NCBI RefSeq assembly: GCF_009192775.1
Contig: NZ_VTFX01000003.1
Span: 124,001 to 188,000, forward strand
Source: Arthrobacter yangruifuii
GTDB taxonomy: Bacteria > Actinomycetota > Actinomycetes > Actinomycetales > Micrococcaceae
Length of the DNA: 64,000 bases
Reading direction: 5' to 3'
Both the position numbers and the translations under genes were made by a program. This document shows, piece after piece, positions 43,914 to 54,698 of this stretch (positions within the stretch are counted from its first letter, which is position 1; each line of letters begins with the position of its first letter). A model generated the notes under the pieces. That model saw only the letters and a list, made by a program, of their open reading frames with translations. It was not told the DNA's origin and ran no database searches.

Positions 43914-46607
43914 ATGAAGTCCCACGAGATTGCACGCCGCTGGCTGGATTACTTCAGCGATAAGGGACATACGGTGGTGCCCTCGGCGTCGCTCGTCTCC
44001 AACGATCCCTCGCTGCTGTTCACCGTGGCCGGCATGGTGCCGTTCATCCCTTACCTCACCGCCCGGGAAAAGGCCCCGTATCCCCGGGCCACCAGCGTGC
44101 AGAAGTGCATCCGCACCGCGGACATCGAAGAAGTGGGCAAGACCGCCCGTCACGGCACCTTCTTCCAGATGGCCGGCAACTTCTCCTTCGGCGACTACTT
44201 CAAGGAAGAAGCGATCACCTACGCGTGGGAGCTGCTGACCTCCGAGGTTGATAAGGGCGGCTTCGGCCTGGACCCCGAGCGCCTCTGGGTCACCGTCTAC
44301 GAAGACGGCGACGAGCGCGACGACGAAGCCCGTGCCATCTGGCGGGACAAGATCGGCATCCCCAACGAGCGGATTATCGGCACCGGCAAGGCCGACAACT
44401 ACTGGAACACCGGCCAGGCCGGCCCCGGCGGCCCCTGCTCCGAGATCTACTATGACCGCGGCCCGGCCTACGGGCAGGAAGGCGGCCCCGCCGTCGACGA
44501 GACGCGCTACATCGAGATCTGGAACCTTGTCTTCATGCAGTACCAGCTCTCCGCCGTCCGCTCCAAGACGGACTTCGATGTTGCCGGCGAACTGCCGCAG
44601 AAGAACATCGACACCGGCCTCGGACTGGAACGCCTCGCCATGATCCTGCAGGGCGTGGAGAACATGTACGAGACGGACCAGGTCCGTCCCGTGCTGGACA
44701 AGGCCGCCGAGCTTTCCGGCAAGACGTACACCAGCGCCGAGGACCCGTCCGACCCGCACCACACGGACGACGTCCGGATGCGCGTGGTGGCCGATCACAT
44801 CCGCTCCGCCCTGATGCTGATCTCCGACGGCGTGAGCCCCTCCAACGAAGGCCGCGGCTACGTGCTGCGCCGCCTGATCCGCCGTGCCGTGCGCGCCATG
44901 CGCCTGCTGGGTGTGGAAACCGCCGTGCTGCCCGAACTGCTGCCCGTCTCCCGGGACGCGATGAAGGGCACCTACCCCGAGGTCGACACCGACTTCGCCC
45001 GGATCAGCCGCATCGCCTACGCCGAGGAAAAGGCGTTCCTGCGGACCATCGCCTCCGGCACCGAGCGCCTGGAAGAAGCCGTCAAGGAGTCCAAGGCCGC
45101 CGGCACCCCGCTGAGCGGCGAAGAAGCCTTCGCCCTGCATGACACCTACGGGTTCCCCATCGACCTCACGCTGGAAATGGCGGAGGAAGCGGGGCTGAAG
45201 GTGGACGAGGCCGGCTTCCGGTCCCTGATGTCCGAGCAGCGCAAGCGCGCCCAGGCCGACGCCCGCGGCAAGAAGCACGGTCACGCCGACATGTCGGTGT
45301 TCAACGAACTGCTGGCTGCCGGCAATACCGTCTTCACCGGTTACGACGAGCTGAGCACCGAATCCACGGTCCGCGGCATCATTTCCGGAAACTCCCGGGT
45401 GGAATATGCCGGACAGGGATCGGAAATCTCCCTGGTCCTGGATGAGACCCCGTTCTACGCCGAAGCCGGCGGACAGGCGGCCGATACGGGCCTGATCACC
45501 GGTGACGGCTTCGTCCTCGAGGTGCAGGACGTCCAGCGCCCGGTCAAGGGACTGAGCGTGCACAAGGCCATTGTCCGCGAAGGCGAAATCGCCGCCGGCG
45601 CGCAGGTGCTGGCCGCCGTCGACGCCCAGCGCCGCCACGAAGCCGAGCAGGCACACTCCGGCACGCACATTGTGCATGCAGCCCTGCACCAGATCCTCGG
45701 CCCGGAGGCGCTGCAGCGCGGCTCCTTCAACAAGGCCGGCTACCTGCGCTTCGACTTCTCCTGGGGCGAAGGCCTCTCCGACGCCGCGAAGTCCGAAATC
45801 GAAGAGGTTTCCAACCTGGCGATCCGCAGCAACTACCAGGTCGAAACCAAGATCATGTCCCTGGCGGAGGCGAAGGCCCTGGGCGCCACCGCCCTGTTCG
45901 GTGAAGCCTACGGCGACACCGTGCGCGTGGTGGAAATGAACGGCGACTGGTCCCGCGAACTCTGCGGCGGCACGCACGTGGCCTCCACCTCCCGCATCGG
46001 CAGCCTGACGCTGCTGGGCGAGCAGTCCGTGGGATCCGGCAACCGCCGTGTCGAAGCCTTCGTCGGTATGGACGCCTTCCGCCACCTGGCTGCCGAGCGG
46101 GCACTGGTGAACGAACTCTCCGAGATGCTCAAGGTTCCGTCGGCACAGCTGCCGGACCGGCTTGCCGCCACCCTGGCCAAGCTGAAGTCCACCGAGAAGG
46201 AACTGGACAGGCTGCGCCGCGAGCAGCTGGCTGCCTCCGCTGCCGCCCTCACCGGCACCGCGGTGGATGTTGACGGTGTCCGGCTGCTGGCCCACGACGC
46301 CGGTGAAGTCGGGGGCGCGGATGACCTGCGCACCCTGGCCCTGGACCTGCGCTCCCGCCTGGGCAGCGAACCGGCCGTCGTGGCCGTGGCCGGTGCCTCC
46401 AACAACCGTCCCGTCGTCATTGTGGCGACCAACGAAGGTGCCCGCAGTGCCGGCGTCAAGGCCGGCGCTCTCGTCAAGGTCGCCGCCGGTGTGCTCGGCG
46501 GCGGCGGCGGCGGCAAGGATGACGTTGCCCAGGGCGGCGGCTCCGACACCGGCAAAATCGCGGAGGCCCTGACGGCCATCCGCGGAGCCGTGGCCGGGCG
46601 GGCCTAG
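43914..46607 (+). CDS. alaS: Alanine--tRNA ligase
   Basis: A class II synthetase of 897 residues with catalytic domain (FFQMAGNFSFGDYF, NTGQAGPGGPCSEIYYD), tRNA-recognition domain, editing domain with HSGTHIVHAALH and CGGTHVASTSRIG zinc ligands, and a C-terminal dimerisation/C-Ala domain ending in a Gly-rich GGGGGGKDDVAQGGG segment typical of AlaRS. All landmarks are present. GGAAGGG lies upstream of the ATG. It begins the alaS-ruvX-mltG-aro cluster conserved across actinobacteria. Confidence 0.97.
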   Translation: MKSHEIARRWLDYFSDKGHTVVPSASLVSNDPSLLFTVAGMVPFIPYLTAREKAPYPRATSVQKCIRTADIEEVGKTARHGTFFQMAGNFSFGDYFKEEAITYAWELLTSEVDKGGFGLDPERLWVTVYEDGDERDDEARAIWRDKIGIPNERIIGTGKADNYWNTGQAGPGGPCSEIYYDRGPAYGQEGGPAVDETRYIEIWNLVFMQYQLSAVRSKTDFDVAGELPQKNIDTGLGLERLAMILQGVENMYETDQVRPVLDKAAELSGKTYTSAEDPSDPHHTDDVRMRVVADHIRSALMLISDGVSPSNEGRGYVLRRLIRRAVRAMRLLGVETAVLPELLPVSRDAMKGTYPEVDTDFARISRIAYAEEKAFLRTIASGTERLEEAVKESKAAGTPLSGEEAFALHDTYGFPIDLTLEMAEEAGLKVDEAGFRSLMSEQRKRAQADARGKKHGHADMSVFNELLAAGNTVFTGYDELSTESTVRGIISGNSRVEYAGQGSEISLVLDETPFYAEAGGQAADTGLITGDGFVLEVQDVQRPVKGLSVHKAIVREGEIAAGAQVLAAVDAQRRHEAEQAHSGTHIVHAALHQILGPEALQRGSFNKAGYLRFDFSWGEGLSDAAKSEIEEVSNLAIRSNYQVETKIMSLAEAKALGATALFGEAYGDTVRVVEMNGDWSRELCGGTHVASTSRIGSLTLLGEQSVGSGNRRVEAFVGMDAFRHLAAERALVNELSEMLKVPSAQLPDRLAATLAKLKSTEKELDRLRREQLAASAAALTGTAVDVDGVRLLAHDAGEVGGADDLRTLALDLRSRLGSEPAVVAVAGASNNRPVVIVATNEGARSAGVKAGALVKVAAGVLGGGGGGKDDVAQGGGSDTGKIAEALTAIRGAVAGRA

Positions 46608-46608
46608 C

Positions 46609-47178
46609 TTGGCCGGTCTGCGCGGCGTGAAGCTGGGCGTCGACGTCGGCCTGGTTCGGGTCGGCCTCGCCGCCAGCGACCCCGACGGCGTCCTGGCCAT
46701 GCCGGTGAAGACGCTGAAACGGGACGCGAAGAAAAACAGTGACATCCGCGTGGTGGTCCGTGAAGCTGCGGAACGGGAGGCCGTTGAAATTTTCGTCGGC
46801 CTCCCGCGCAGCCTGAGCGGCGGAGAAACCGCCTCCACCCGGATGGCGCGCGACTACGCGCAGACGCTGGTCCGTGCCCTGGCCGACGCCGGGCAGGACC
46901 AGCAGGTGCGGCTCGTGGATGAACGCCTGACTACGGTTTCCGCGCACCGATCACTGCGTGAAGCTGGAATGAACAGCAGAAACCACCGTACAGTGGTGGA
47001 TCAAGCGGCAGCGGTGGCCATTCTGCAGCAGTCTATTGACACACAGCGGTCCCTGAACCGGGACGTAGGGGAGCTGGTTACACTTAGCCGGCCGCACCGC
47101 CCAGGCGGAACGCCGGCCCCGACCGAGGAGTTCGACATTTCGCAGGACATCGAGCGTGAAGGCGGTATCACGCCGTGA
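46609..47178 (+). CDS. ruvX: RuvX/YqgF family putative Holliday junction resolvase
   Basis: A 189-residue RNase H-fold nuclease, implicated in 16S rRNA 5'-end maturation and, by homology, junction resolution. Motifs: LGVDVGLVRVGLAASDP (acidic residue on strand 1), VEIFVGLPRSLSG, VRLVDERLTTVSAHR and VVDQAAAVAILQ. The start is doubtful: TTG at 46609 directly after alaS fits best, while GTG 46627 would remove the residues before the first strand. About 30 C-terminal residues are non-conserved. It overlaps mltG by GTGA. Confidence 0.9.
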   Translation: MAGLRGVKLGVDVGLVRVGLAASDPDGVLAMPVKTLKRDAKKNSDIRVVVREAAEREAVEIFVGLPRSLSGGETASTRMARDYAQTLVRALADAGQDQQVRLVDERLTTVSAHRSLREAGMNSRNHRTVVDQAAAVAILQQSIDTQRSLNRDVGELVTLSRPHRPGGTPAPTEEFDISQDIEREGGITP

Positions 47179-48377
47179 GCCATAGACATTCCGAGTATCC
47201 GACCGCGGAGCCGGAACCCGGGCAGTCCAGCGTGGAGAACCTGCCCGTGGGCCGGTTCTTCGAAGAGACGTCCGAGCTGCCCGGCCGCGGGCTGCGGCCC
47301 GGCGAGGACAAGCAGCGGCGCCGCCGGCGCCGCACCGTCGTGATGCTCACGGTGCTGGTCGTCTTCGCCGGCGTGGTCTTCGGTCTCATCATGTTCCTGC
47401 GGGACCTGCTGGGCATGAACGAGGCCCAGGACTACGAGGGTGCAGGCAGCGGCACCGTGGCTTTTACCGTTGCAGAAGGTGACGGGCCGCTGCTGATCGG
47501 CGGCAAACTCGAGTCCGAAGACATCGTCGCCACGTCCAAGAAATTCGTGGACGCCTTCACGGCACAGTCCGACGGCCGGGAGATCCAGCCCGGCACGTAC
47601 GAAATGAAGTACCAGATGTCCTCTTCGGCCGCCGTGGACGCCCTGCTGGGAGACGGCGAAAACCAGGTGCATTACGCGGCGGTGGCCCGGGACCTGCGCC
47701 AGAACGAGGTTTTCGAAGTCTTGAACACCTCCACCCGCATTCCTCTGTCCGAGTTCCAGGCGCTGGCCGCCAGTCCCCAGCAGTTCGGTCTGCCCGCCGA
47801 AGCAGTGAGCCTTGAGGGCTACCTGCACCCGGGCGAATACCGTTTCGACGTGGACAAAACCGCCACCGAAATCATCACCGAGATGGTGGACAACACCTTC
47901 GCCCAGCTCGAAGACGCCGGCATCATCGACCCCGCCGAGCAGTACCGGGTCCTGACCAAGGCCAGCATCATCCAGGCCGAAGCCGGGGAAGCCGACTACG
48001 GTTCGGTTGCCGGTTCCATTGAGAACCGCCTGGGTCCGGACAATAAGGAAACCAGCGGGCTGATCCAGTCCGATGCCACGGTGACCTACGGCCTGGGACG
48101 CAAGAGCTACGAACTCACCCCCGAGGAAAAGGACGACAAGTCCAACCCGTACAACACGTACGCGAACCCCGGCCTGCCCGTCGGCCCCATCGGCTCGCCG
48201 AGCCGTGAGGCCATCGACGCGGCAGCCAACCCGGACGACGTCCCGTACTTCTACTGGGTGACCGTCAACCTGGATACCGGCGAAACCAAGTTCTCCACCA
48301 CGTACGCGGAGCACCTCGAATACGTGGAGGAATACCAGAACTGGTGCAGCAAGCAAAAACCCGGGCGGTGCGGATAA
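47175..48377 (+). CDS. mltG: Endolytic transglycosylase MltG
   Basis: A 400-residue membrane-anchored enzyme that cleaves nascent glycan strands and sets their length. An acidic/Arg-rich cytosolic N-terminus is followed by one helix (VVMLTVLVVFAGVVFGLIMFL), a LysM-like domain and the YceG domain. The catalytic Glu lies in ASIIQAEAG; SDATVTYGLG and NPYNTYANPGLPVGPIG are typical landmarks. Its GTG start overlaps the ruvX stop, and its stop immediately precedes aroE. Confidence 0.94.
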   Translation: MSHRHSEYPTAEPEPGQSSVENLPVGRFFEETSELPGRGLRPGEDKQRRRRRRTVVMLTVLVVFAGVVFGLIMFLRDLLGMNEAQDYEGAGSGTVAFTVAEGDGPLLIGGKLESEDIVATSKKFVDAFTAQSDGREIQPGTYEMKYQMSSSAAVDALLGDGENQVHYAAVARDLRQNEVFEVLNTSTRIPLSEFQALAASPQQFGLPAEAVSLEGYLHPGEYRFDVDKTATEIITEMVDNTFAQLEDAGIIDPAEQYRVLTKASIIQAEAGEADYGSVAGSIENRLGPDNKETSGLIQSDATVTYGLGRKSYELTPEEKDDKSNPYNTYANPGLPVGPIGSPSREAIDAAANPDDVPYFYWVTVNLDTGETKFSTTYAEHLEYVEEYQNWCSKQKPGRCG

Positions 48378-49250
48378 GTGGATGATCAGGCCCTGAGGCG
48401 CGCAGCCGTCCTGGGACACCCGATCGGCCATTCCAAGTCCCCCCTCCTGCACCGGGCTGCGTACGCCCATCTGGGGTTCGCCTGCAGCTACGAGGCCATA
48501 GACGTCCGCGAAGAGGAAGCCGCCGGGTTGACGGCTTCCCTCCGCGGCCAGGCGGGCTGGACCGGCCTGTCGGTGACCATGCCGCTGAAGGCCGTCATGG
48601 TGGCCCTCATGGATGAGGTTGGGCCGCTGGTGCAGGCCCTCGGGGTGCTCAATACCGTAACGTTCAGCCGCCGGAGTTCCCGCACGGTGCTGACCGGACA
48701 CAACACCGATGTGGCCGGCATCGTCGGGGCCCTGCGGCACGCCGGCGCCGTGAGCCGGCCGCGCGCCGTCATTCTGGGCGCCGGCGGAACCGCGTGCGCA
48801 GCCGTGGCGGCGCTGGCCCAGCTCGACGCCGCCGGCGTGGACGTCTGCGCCCGGCGCATCCCGGAAGCGGCCGCCGGCCGGGCCGGAGTGCGTGAAGCCG
48901 GCCGGGCCACCGGAGTCACGGTGCGCACACGCCCGTGGGAGGACGCCGCGGCCGCCTGCTCCGACGCCGACGTCGTCATCTGCACGCTGCCCCCGCACGG
49001 TGCCGACACGCTGGCGGAGGCCGTCTCCGCGGTGCGCCCGGGCGCGGTTCTTCTGGACGTCGCCTACGATCCCTGGCCCAGCCGGCTCGCGGCAGCCTGG
49101 GCCGGTCTGGGCGGCACGGTGGCCCCCGGCATCGAAATGCTGCTGTACCAGGCAGTGGAGCAGGTCAAACTGTTCACCGGGGAAGCCTTTACCGATGAAC
49201 CCGGCGTCACAAACGTGATGTGTGACGCCGTCGGAATCCCCCGGCGCTGA
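48378..49250 (+). CDS. aroE: Shikimate dehydrogenase
   Basis: An NADP-dependent enzyme (290 residues) reducing 3-dehydroshikimate to shikimate. Substrate site: [13 protein letters not shown] at the N-terminus, the catalytic Lys in SVTMPLKAV and Asp in TGHNTDVAG. The nucleotide site is [18 protein letters not shown] directly follows the mltG stop. It is the first of four aro genes, which with nearby efp and nusB form one tight + strand run. Confidence 0.94.
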   Translation: MDDQALRRAAVLGHPIGHSKSPLLHRAAYAHLGFACSYEAIDVREEEAAGLTASLRGQAGWTGLSVTMPLKAVMVALMDEVGPLVQALGVLNTVTFSRRSSRTVLTGHNTDVAGIVGALRHAGAVSRPRAVILGAGGTACAAVAALAQLDAAGVDVCARRIPEAAAGRAGVREAGRATGVTVRTRPWEDAAAACSDADVVICTLPPHGADTLAEAVSAVRPGAVLLDVAYDPWPSRLAAAWAGLGGTVAPGIEMLLYQAVEQVKLFTGEAFTDEPGVTNVMCDAVGIPRR

Positions 49251-49282
49251 ACGCCCGCGCCGGGCATGGCAGTATTGAAAGC

Positions 49283-50491
49283 ATGTTGCGTTGGTTGACT
49301 GCCGGTGAATCCCACGGCCCTGCCCTGGTTGGAATTATTGAAGGCGTGCCCGCCGGAGTGGAAGTGGACAGCACTCTCATCTCCGAGGCCCTGAGCCGCC
49401 GGCGGCTCGGCTACGGCCGCGGCGCCCGGATGAAGTTTGAACAGGATGCCGTCCGCATCCTCGGCGGCGTCCGCCACGGTACAACCCAGGGCGGCCCCGT
49501 GGCCGTTGAAATCGGCAACACCGAGTGGCCCAAGTGGGAGCAGGTGATGGCAGCCGATCCCGTGGACCCGGAGGTCCTCGCCGATTCCGCGCGCAACGCG
49601 CCCCTCACCCGTCCCCGTCCGGGGCACGCCGACTTCACCGGCATGCAGAAATACGGCTTTGACGAGGCCCGCCCCGTCCTTGAACGCGCCAGCGCCCGGG
49701 AGACCGCCACCCGCGTGGCGCTCGGCGCGGTAGCGTCCGCCTTCCTGAAACAGCTGGGCATTGAACTGGTCAGCCACACCGTCGGCATAGCCGGCGTCAT
49801 GACCCCCGGGGACGCGGCCCTGCCGCTGCCCGCCGACGTCGACGCCCTCGACGCCGACCCTCTGCGCTGCTTCGACGCGGCCGTGTCCGCGGCCATGGTG
49901 GCCGAAGTGGATGCCGCCCACAAGGAAGGCGAAACGCTCGGGGGAGTGGTGGAAGTGCTGGCGTACGGGCTGCCGCCCGGACTGGGCAGCTATGTGCACT
50001 GGGACCGCCGGCTGGACGCCCGGATTGCCGGCGCCCTGATGGGCATCCAGGCCATCAAGGGCGTGGAAGTGGGGGACGGGTTCCTCACCGCCACCCGCCG
50101 CGGTTCCGCCGCTCACGATGAAATCCTGCAGGACGCCTCCGGCCGGGTGGTCCGTTCGGGCAACCGCGCCGGCGGAATCGAAGGCGGCATGAGCATCGGC
50201 GAGCTGCTGCGGGTGCGGGCTGCCATGAAGCCCATTGCCACCGTGCCGCGGGCGCTGCGCACCGTGGACATCCGCACGTCCGAGCCGGCGCGCGCCCACC
50301 ACCAGCGGTCCGACGTCTGCGCGGTCCCTGCGGCAGGAGTCGTGGCCGAAGCGATGGTGGCCCTGGTCCTGGCCGAGGCCGTGCTGGAGAAGTTCGGCGG
50401 GGACTCGGTGCCGGAGACCGCACGGAACCTGAACGCGTACCTGGCTGCCATCCCGCAGCCTCTGGAATCCACCGGTACCGATGTCCCCTAA
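49283..50491 (+). CDS. aroC: Chorismate synthase
   Basis: An FMN-dependent enzyme (402 residues) making chorismate from EPSP. Signature motifs: [55 protein letters not shown] and [14 protein letters not shown]. All are intact. CAGTAT begins 13 bases before the ATG and no strong Shine-Dalgarno is seen, so an internal leaderless start is possible even though aroE ends only 32 bases upstream. Its end overlaps aroK. Confidence 0.96.
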   Translation: MLRWLTAGESHGPALVGIIEGVPAGVEVDSTLISEALSRRRLGYGRGARMKFEQDAVRILGGVRHGTTQGGPVAVEIGNTEWPKWEQVMAADPVDPEVLADSARNAPLTRPRPGHADFTGMQKYGFDEARPVLERASARETATRVALGAVASAFLKQLGIELVSHTVGIAGVMTPGDAALPLPADVDALDADPLRCFDAAVSAAMVAEVDAAHKEGETLGGVVEVLAYGLPPGLGSYVHWDRRLDARIAGALMGIQAIKGVEVGDGFLTATRRGSAAHDEILQDASGRVVRSGNRAGGIEGGMSIGELLRVRAAMKPIATVPRALRTVDIRTSEPARAHHQRSDVCAVPAAGVVAEAMVALVLAEAVLEKFGGDSVPETARNLNAYLAAIPQPLESTGTDVP

Positions 50492-51023
50492 CCGCGGACG
50501 CAGGTGGAGCCCCGAAGGGCACCTGGTCCTGATGGGTTTTATGGCGGCAGGGAAGTCTGTGGTGGGACGCGGGTTCGCCAGCCGGCAGGGAATGCCGTTC
50601 GTGGACACGGATGAAGCCGTCGTGGCACGCTACGGACCCATTGCCGGCATCTTCAGCGCCTACGGCGAACACTATTTCCGGGAGGTCGAGGCGAGGACCG
50701 TTGCCGCAGCGCTTGAGGCACGGGTTCCCGCCGTGATTTCGCTGGGCGGCGGCGCGGTCCTGGACTCCGGTACCCAGCAGCTGCTGGGCCGGGCCACGGT
50801 AGTGTTTCTGGATACGGACCTTGCCACGGTGCTGCCGCGCATCACCCGTTCGGGCCACCGCCCGCTGCTGGCACCGGACCCGGTCCGGCGCTGGCAGGAG
50901 CTGGCGGACATCCGCCGTCCCATATACGAATCCCTGGCCGACATCACCATCGACACCAGGGGACTCACTGTTCCGGCCATCATTGACCGGCTGACTTCCG
51001 TCCTCACTAAAGGAGAAGACTAG
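50481..51023 (+). CDS. aroK: Shikimate kinase
   Basis: A P-loop kinase of 180 residues phosphorylating shikimate at O3. The P loop is [12 protein letters not shown] (Gly19-Ser26), substrate-binding residues lie in FVDTDEAV and FREVEARTV, and the lid and adenine region are [15 protein letters not shown] 50481 overlaps aroC by 11 bases, indicating translational coupling. The stop is immediately followed by the aroB ATG. Confidence 0.93.
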   Translation: MSPNRGRRWSPEGHLVLMGFMAAGKSVVGRGFASRQGMPFVDTDEAVVARYGPIAGIFSAYGEHYFREVEARTVAAALEARVPAVISLGGGAVLDSGTQQLLGRATVVFLDTDLATVLPRITRSGHRPLLAPDPVRRWQELADIRRPIYESLADITIDTRGLTVPAIIDRLTSVLTKGED

Positions 51024-52145
<1,122 letters not shown>

Positions 52146-52161
52146 GCTCCGCGCGAGCGGG

Positions 52162-52200
52162 TAGAATAGTCGACGGACTTGAATAAAACAGTCGACGGAC
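52162..52200 (+). promoter_or_regulatory. efp promoter region with direct repeats
   Basis: TAGAAT (52162-52167) is a probable -10, giving a leader of about 78 bases. Immediately downstream AGTCGACGGAC occurs twice (52168-52178 and 52190-52200), 22 bases apart, one full turn more or less each. Such a repeat at the transcription start could be an operator. Confidence 0.4.
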
Positions 52201-52251
52201 CGGTTTAGAACGTGCTTCGACTAACGACTGACGGACAACGGAAGAGAAACT

Positions 52252-52815
52252 GTGGCGACGACCAACGACATCAAGAACGGCACCGTGCTGAAGCTTGAAG
52301 GCAACCTCTGGAGCATCATCGAGTTCCAGCACGTGAAGCCGGGCAAGGGTGGTGCGTTCGTCCGTACCAAGATGCGCAACGTGACCTCGGGCAAGGTAGT
52401 GGACAAGACGTTCAACGCCGGCATCAAGATTGAAACCGCGACGGTGGACCGCCGCGATTACCAGTACCTGTACCAGGACGGCGAAGACTACGTCTTCATG
52501 GATACCTCCGACTTCGACCAGCTCACGGTTCCGGGCAAGATTGTCGGCGACAACGCCAACTTCATGCTCGAGTCCATGATGGTCACCATCGCGATCCACG
52601 AAGGTTCGCCGCTGTACATCGAACTGCCGCCGTCGGTCACCATGGAAATCACCTACACCGAGCCGGGCCTGCAGGGCGACCGCTCCACCGGCGGCACCAA
52701 GCCGGCCACGATCGAGACCGGCTACGAGATCCAGGTGCCCCTGTTCCTGGAGCAGGGCACCAAGGTCAAGGTTGACACCCGCACCGGCGACTACCTGGGA
52801 CGCGTTAACGAGTGA
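52252..52815 (+). CDS. efp: Elongation factor P
   Basis: The 187-residue translation factor that rescues ribosomes at polyproline stretches. Three beta-barrel domains are expected; the tip loop of domain I reads [14 protein letters not shown] with Lys32 at the tip. No EpmA/EpmB genes are seen here. GAAGAG precedes the GTG start. Its TGA overlaps the nusB GTG, so the two are coupled, as in many actinobacteria. Confidence 0.96.
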   Translation: MATTNDIKNGTVLKLEGNLWSIIEFQHVKPGKGGAFVRTKMRNVTSGKVVDKTFNAGIKIETATVDRRDYQYLYQDGEDYVFMDTSDFDQLTVPGKIVGDNANFMLESMMVTIAIHEGSPLYIELPPSVTMEITYTEPGLQGDRSTGGTKPATIETGYEIQVPLFLEQGTKVKVDTRTGDYLGRVNE

Positions 52816-53222
52816 GCGCACGCAGTAAAGCACGGACCCGGGCACTGGAGGTCCTTTTCGAAGCCGAACAGCGTTCGGTTTCGGCCTTCGATGCCATCCG
52901 GGCCCGCCGCGAAAAGACCGACCAGACCATCAACCCCTACACCATGGACCTGGTGGAAGGCGTGGTCGCGATGCAGGAGCAGATTGACGAGTTCCTGAGC
53001 ACGTATTCGCAGGGCTGGACGCTTGATCGCATGCCTTCGGTGGACCGCATCATTCTCCGCCTGGGCACGTGGGAACTTCTCTACAATGACGAGGTTCCCG
53101 ACAAGGTGGCCATCAGCGAAGCCGTGGAATTGGCGAAAGCGCTCTCCACGGATGAATCCCCGGCCTTCATCAACGGACTGCTGGGACGGCTGCAGGAACT
53201 GAAGCCCTCCCTCCTGGCTTAG
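52812..53222 (+). CDS. nusB: Transcription antitermination factor NusB
   Basis: A small all-helical RNA-binding protein (136 residues) that works with S10 (NusE) on boxA in rRNA operons. Motifs: [18 protein letters not shown] and the C-terminal [16 protein letters not shown], followed by [10 protein letters not shown]. Complete. It is the last gene of the alaS-to-nusB run; a perfect terminator follows 20 bases after the stop. Confidence 0.95.
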   Translation: MSARSKARTRALEVLFEAEQRSVSAFDAIRARREKTDQTINPYTMDLVEGVVAMQEQIDEFLSTYSQGWTLDRMPSVDRIILRLGTWELLYNDEVPDKVAISEAVELAKALSTDESPAFINGLLGRLQELKPSLLA

Positions 53223-53242
53223 CCGGGACCCGCACTTTCCGG

Positions 53243-53271
53243 AAAAGACCGGCCCTCTGGGCCGGTCTTTT
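53243..53271 (+). terminator. Intrinsic terminator after nusB
   Basis: A perfect 13-bp stem (53243-53255 with 53259-53271), loop TCT, ending in TTTT. Confidence 0.85.
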
Positions 53272-53324
53272 CTGCGTTGACGCCGGTCTTTTCTGCGTTG
53301 ACGCCGGTACTGCCCTGCGTTGAC
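53261..53324. repeat. Tandem repeat built from the terminator 3' arm
   Basis: A 21-base unit beginning GCCGGTCTTTTCTGCG and ending TTGAC occurs exactly twice (53261-53281, 53282-53302), followed by a diverged 22-base copy (53303-53324) and a partial fourth. The first copy is the descending arm and tail of the nusB terminator, so the terminator end has been duplicated. Confidence 0.8.
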
Positions 53325-53354
53325 CTCGGTACTGCCTTCGTCGCATGCGGCTGG

Positions 53355-54551
53355 TCAGGGCTGCCCGGCCAGCATGGCCGCCCGGATTCCGGTGACTTCT
53401 CCGAGCAGGGTCCGCTCGTATTCCTGGTTGGCGGGGACGTCACGGCCGGCGGCAATCTGCTGGCGGGTCAGCGCCAGACGGGTGGCACGCCGGATGAATT
53501 CCTTCATGGCCGGCGCCGTTCCGGTGGCCCGTGCCCACCGCATCGCCTGCCGGCGGCCGGCACCGGTGGCCAGCATCGCCACTTCAGCGGGGGCAAACCA
53601 GCCTGCAGCGGCGTATTCCTGCAGCCGGCGCAGGGTCAGGCGCTGTTCAGCACGGCGCAGCAGCCACACGCCGGTCACCGCCGCGGCGAAGAACGGAACC
53701 TGGAGCAGGAAGTAGAAGACGAAGAAGTTTCCGAACAGGAACGCGGGGCCGCCGTTCCACAGCATGTGCCCCAGAATCGCGGGAATCAGGCCGAGCACGA
53801 AGGCCGGCAGGATCCACGCGTTGCCGGCGCGGCGTGCGGCCAGGCCGAGGGCCAGCCCGGTACAGGCAGTGAACAGCACGTGGGCGAAGGGAGAGAGCAG
53901 CCCGCGGAGAATGAAGGTGAAACCGAGCTGATACACGGTCTCGGTTCCGGCAGCGAGCAGCGCCGAGCCGAAATACAGAATGTTCTCCGTAAACGCGAAT
54001 CCGGCAGCCACCGCGGCCGCGAAGACTATGCCGTCCACCGGCCCGTCGAAAATCCGCCTCCGCACCACCAGAAGCAGCAGGATGCCGAGGCCCTTCGCGG
54101 TTTCCTCCACCACCGGTGCCTGGATCACCGCACCCAGAGCATCCGCGGATCCGTACGGCACCAGCTCCAGCAGGGCGAACGTGAAGTACGGCCCCACCAG
54201 CAGGGCAATCGCCACCGAAACGCCGGCACCCCAGAGGAAAGAGAACACCAGGGTGCTGCGCGGTTCAGGCTCCCACCGGTCCACCCACCAGATACCCAGC
54301 ACGCAGATGCCCAGCGGCACCAGGGCCAGGAGCCCGCAGACAATGAAGGCCGGCGGGCCCAGGCTGTCCAGCAGGAACATTCCCACCCAGGCCAGGGCCG
54401 CCGCAGACAGCACAATCAGCACCACCGTGGCCACCAGCCCCTTGTCGCGGCGCAGTGCCGGAGGCGGCGTCCAGAACGCCTGCACGGGTGCCGAACCGTA
54501 GCCCGGAGGCGCGGGATGGTGCTGGCCTGGGGCAATCCGGGGTGTGCTCAT
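53355..54551 (-). CDS. PrsW-family intramembrane metalloprotease
   Basis: A 398-residue polytopic membrane protein. The family motifs are intact: VVEETAKGLG, FAFTENILYFG, LRGLLSPFAHVLFT and AILGHMLWNG, which supply the Glu and His residues of the presumed active site. The cytosolic tail of about 110 residues (RAEQRLTLRRLQEY onward) is helical. B. subtilis PrsW cleaves an anti-sigma factor; no sigma/anti-sigma pair is adjacent, so its substrate here is unknown. It is the only - strand gene between alaS and gmk and separates the nusB and pyr transcription units. Confidence 0.88.
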   Translation of the reverse strand: MSTPRIAPGQHHPAPPGYGSAPVQAFWTPPPALRRDKGLVATVVLIVLSAAALAWVGMFLLDSLGPPAFIVCGLLALVPLGICVLGIWWVDRWEPEPRSTLVFSFLWGAGVSVAIALLVGPYFTFALLELVPYGSADALGAVIQAPVVEETAKGLGILLLLVVRRRIFDGPVDGIVFAAAVAAGFAFTENILYFGSALLAAGTETVYQLGFTFILRGLLSPFAHVLFTACTGLALGLAARRAGNAWILPAFVLGLIPAILGHMLWNGGPAFLFGNFFVFYFLLQVPFFAAAVTGVWLLRRAEQRLTLRRLQEYAAAGWFAPAEVAMLATGAGRRQAMRWARATGTAPAMKEFIRRATRLALTRQQIAAGRDVPANQEYERTLLGEVTGIRAAMLAGQP

Positions 54552-54635
54552 GCGCTCGGTCTGTCCATAGTTGTCAGGATAGTTCCACCCCTGTCATATC
54601 CCCGTCACGGAACAGGGCCGCGGCGAGCCCTGTGA

Positions 54636-54641
54636 TAGCTT
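54636..54641 (+). promoter_or_regulatory. -10 element of the pyr operon (TAGCTT)
   Basis: TAGCTT predicts a start near 54648 and a leader of about 50 bases that contains the PyrR-binding hairpin. No good -35. Confidence 0.4.
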
Positions 54642-54663
54642 GGTGCGGCATTCAACCTTTAAG

Positions 54664-54685
54664 TTCCGTCCTGTGAGGCGGGGAA
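54664..54685 (+). promoter_or_regulatory. PyrR-binding RNA hairpin
   Basis: The core TCCTGTGAGGC (54669-54679) fits the PyrR binding-loop consensus UCCNGNGAGGY. Flanking TTCC (54664-54667) can pair with GGAA (54682-54685). The site abuts the Shine-Dalgarno AAGGAGG (54684-54690), so PyrR with UMP/UTP bound would block translation, as described for M. smegmatis. Confidence 0.75.
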
Positions 54686-54698
54686 GGAGGAAGCGAAT

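Noticed and set aside
43890-46838. 982-codon open frame opposite alaS
   Set aside because: Shadow frame rich in Gly, His and Val without recognisable motifs; alaS is complete on the + strand.
53277-54635. 452-codon open frame opposite the PrsW gene
   Set aside because: Low-complexity Gln/Arg/His-rich translation typical of an antisense shadow; the - strand frame has all PrsW motifs.
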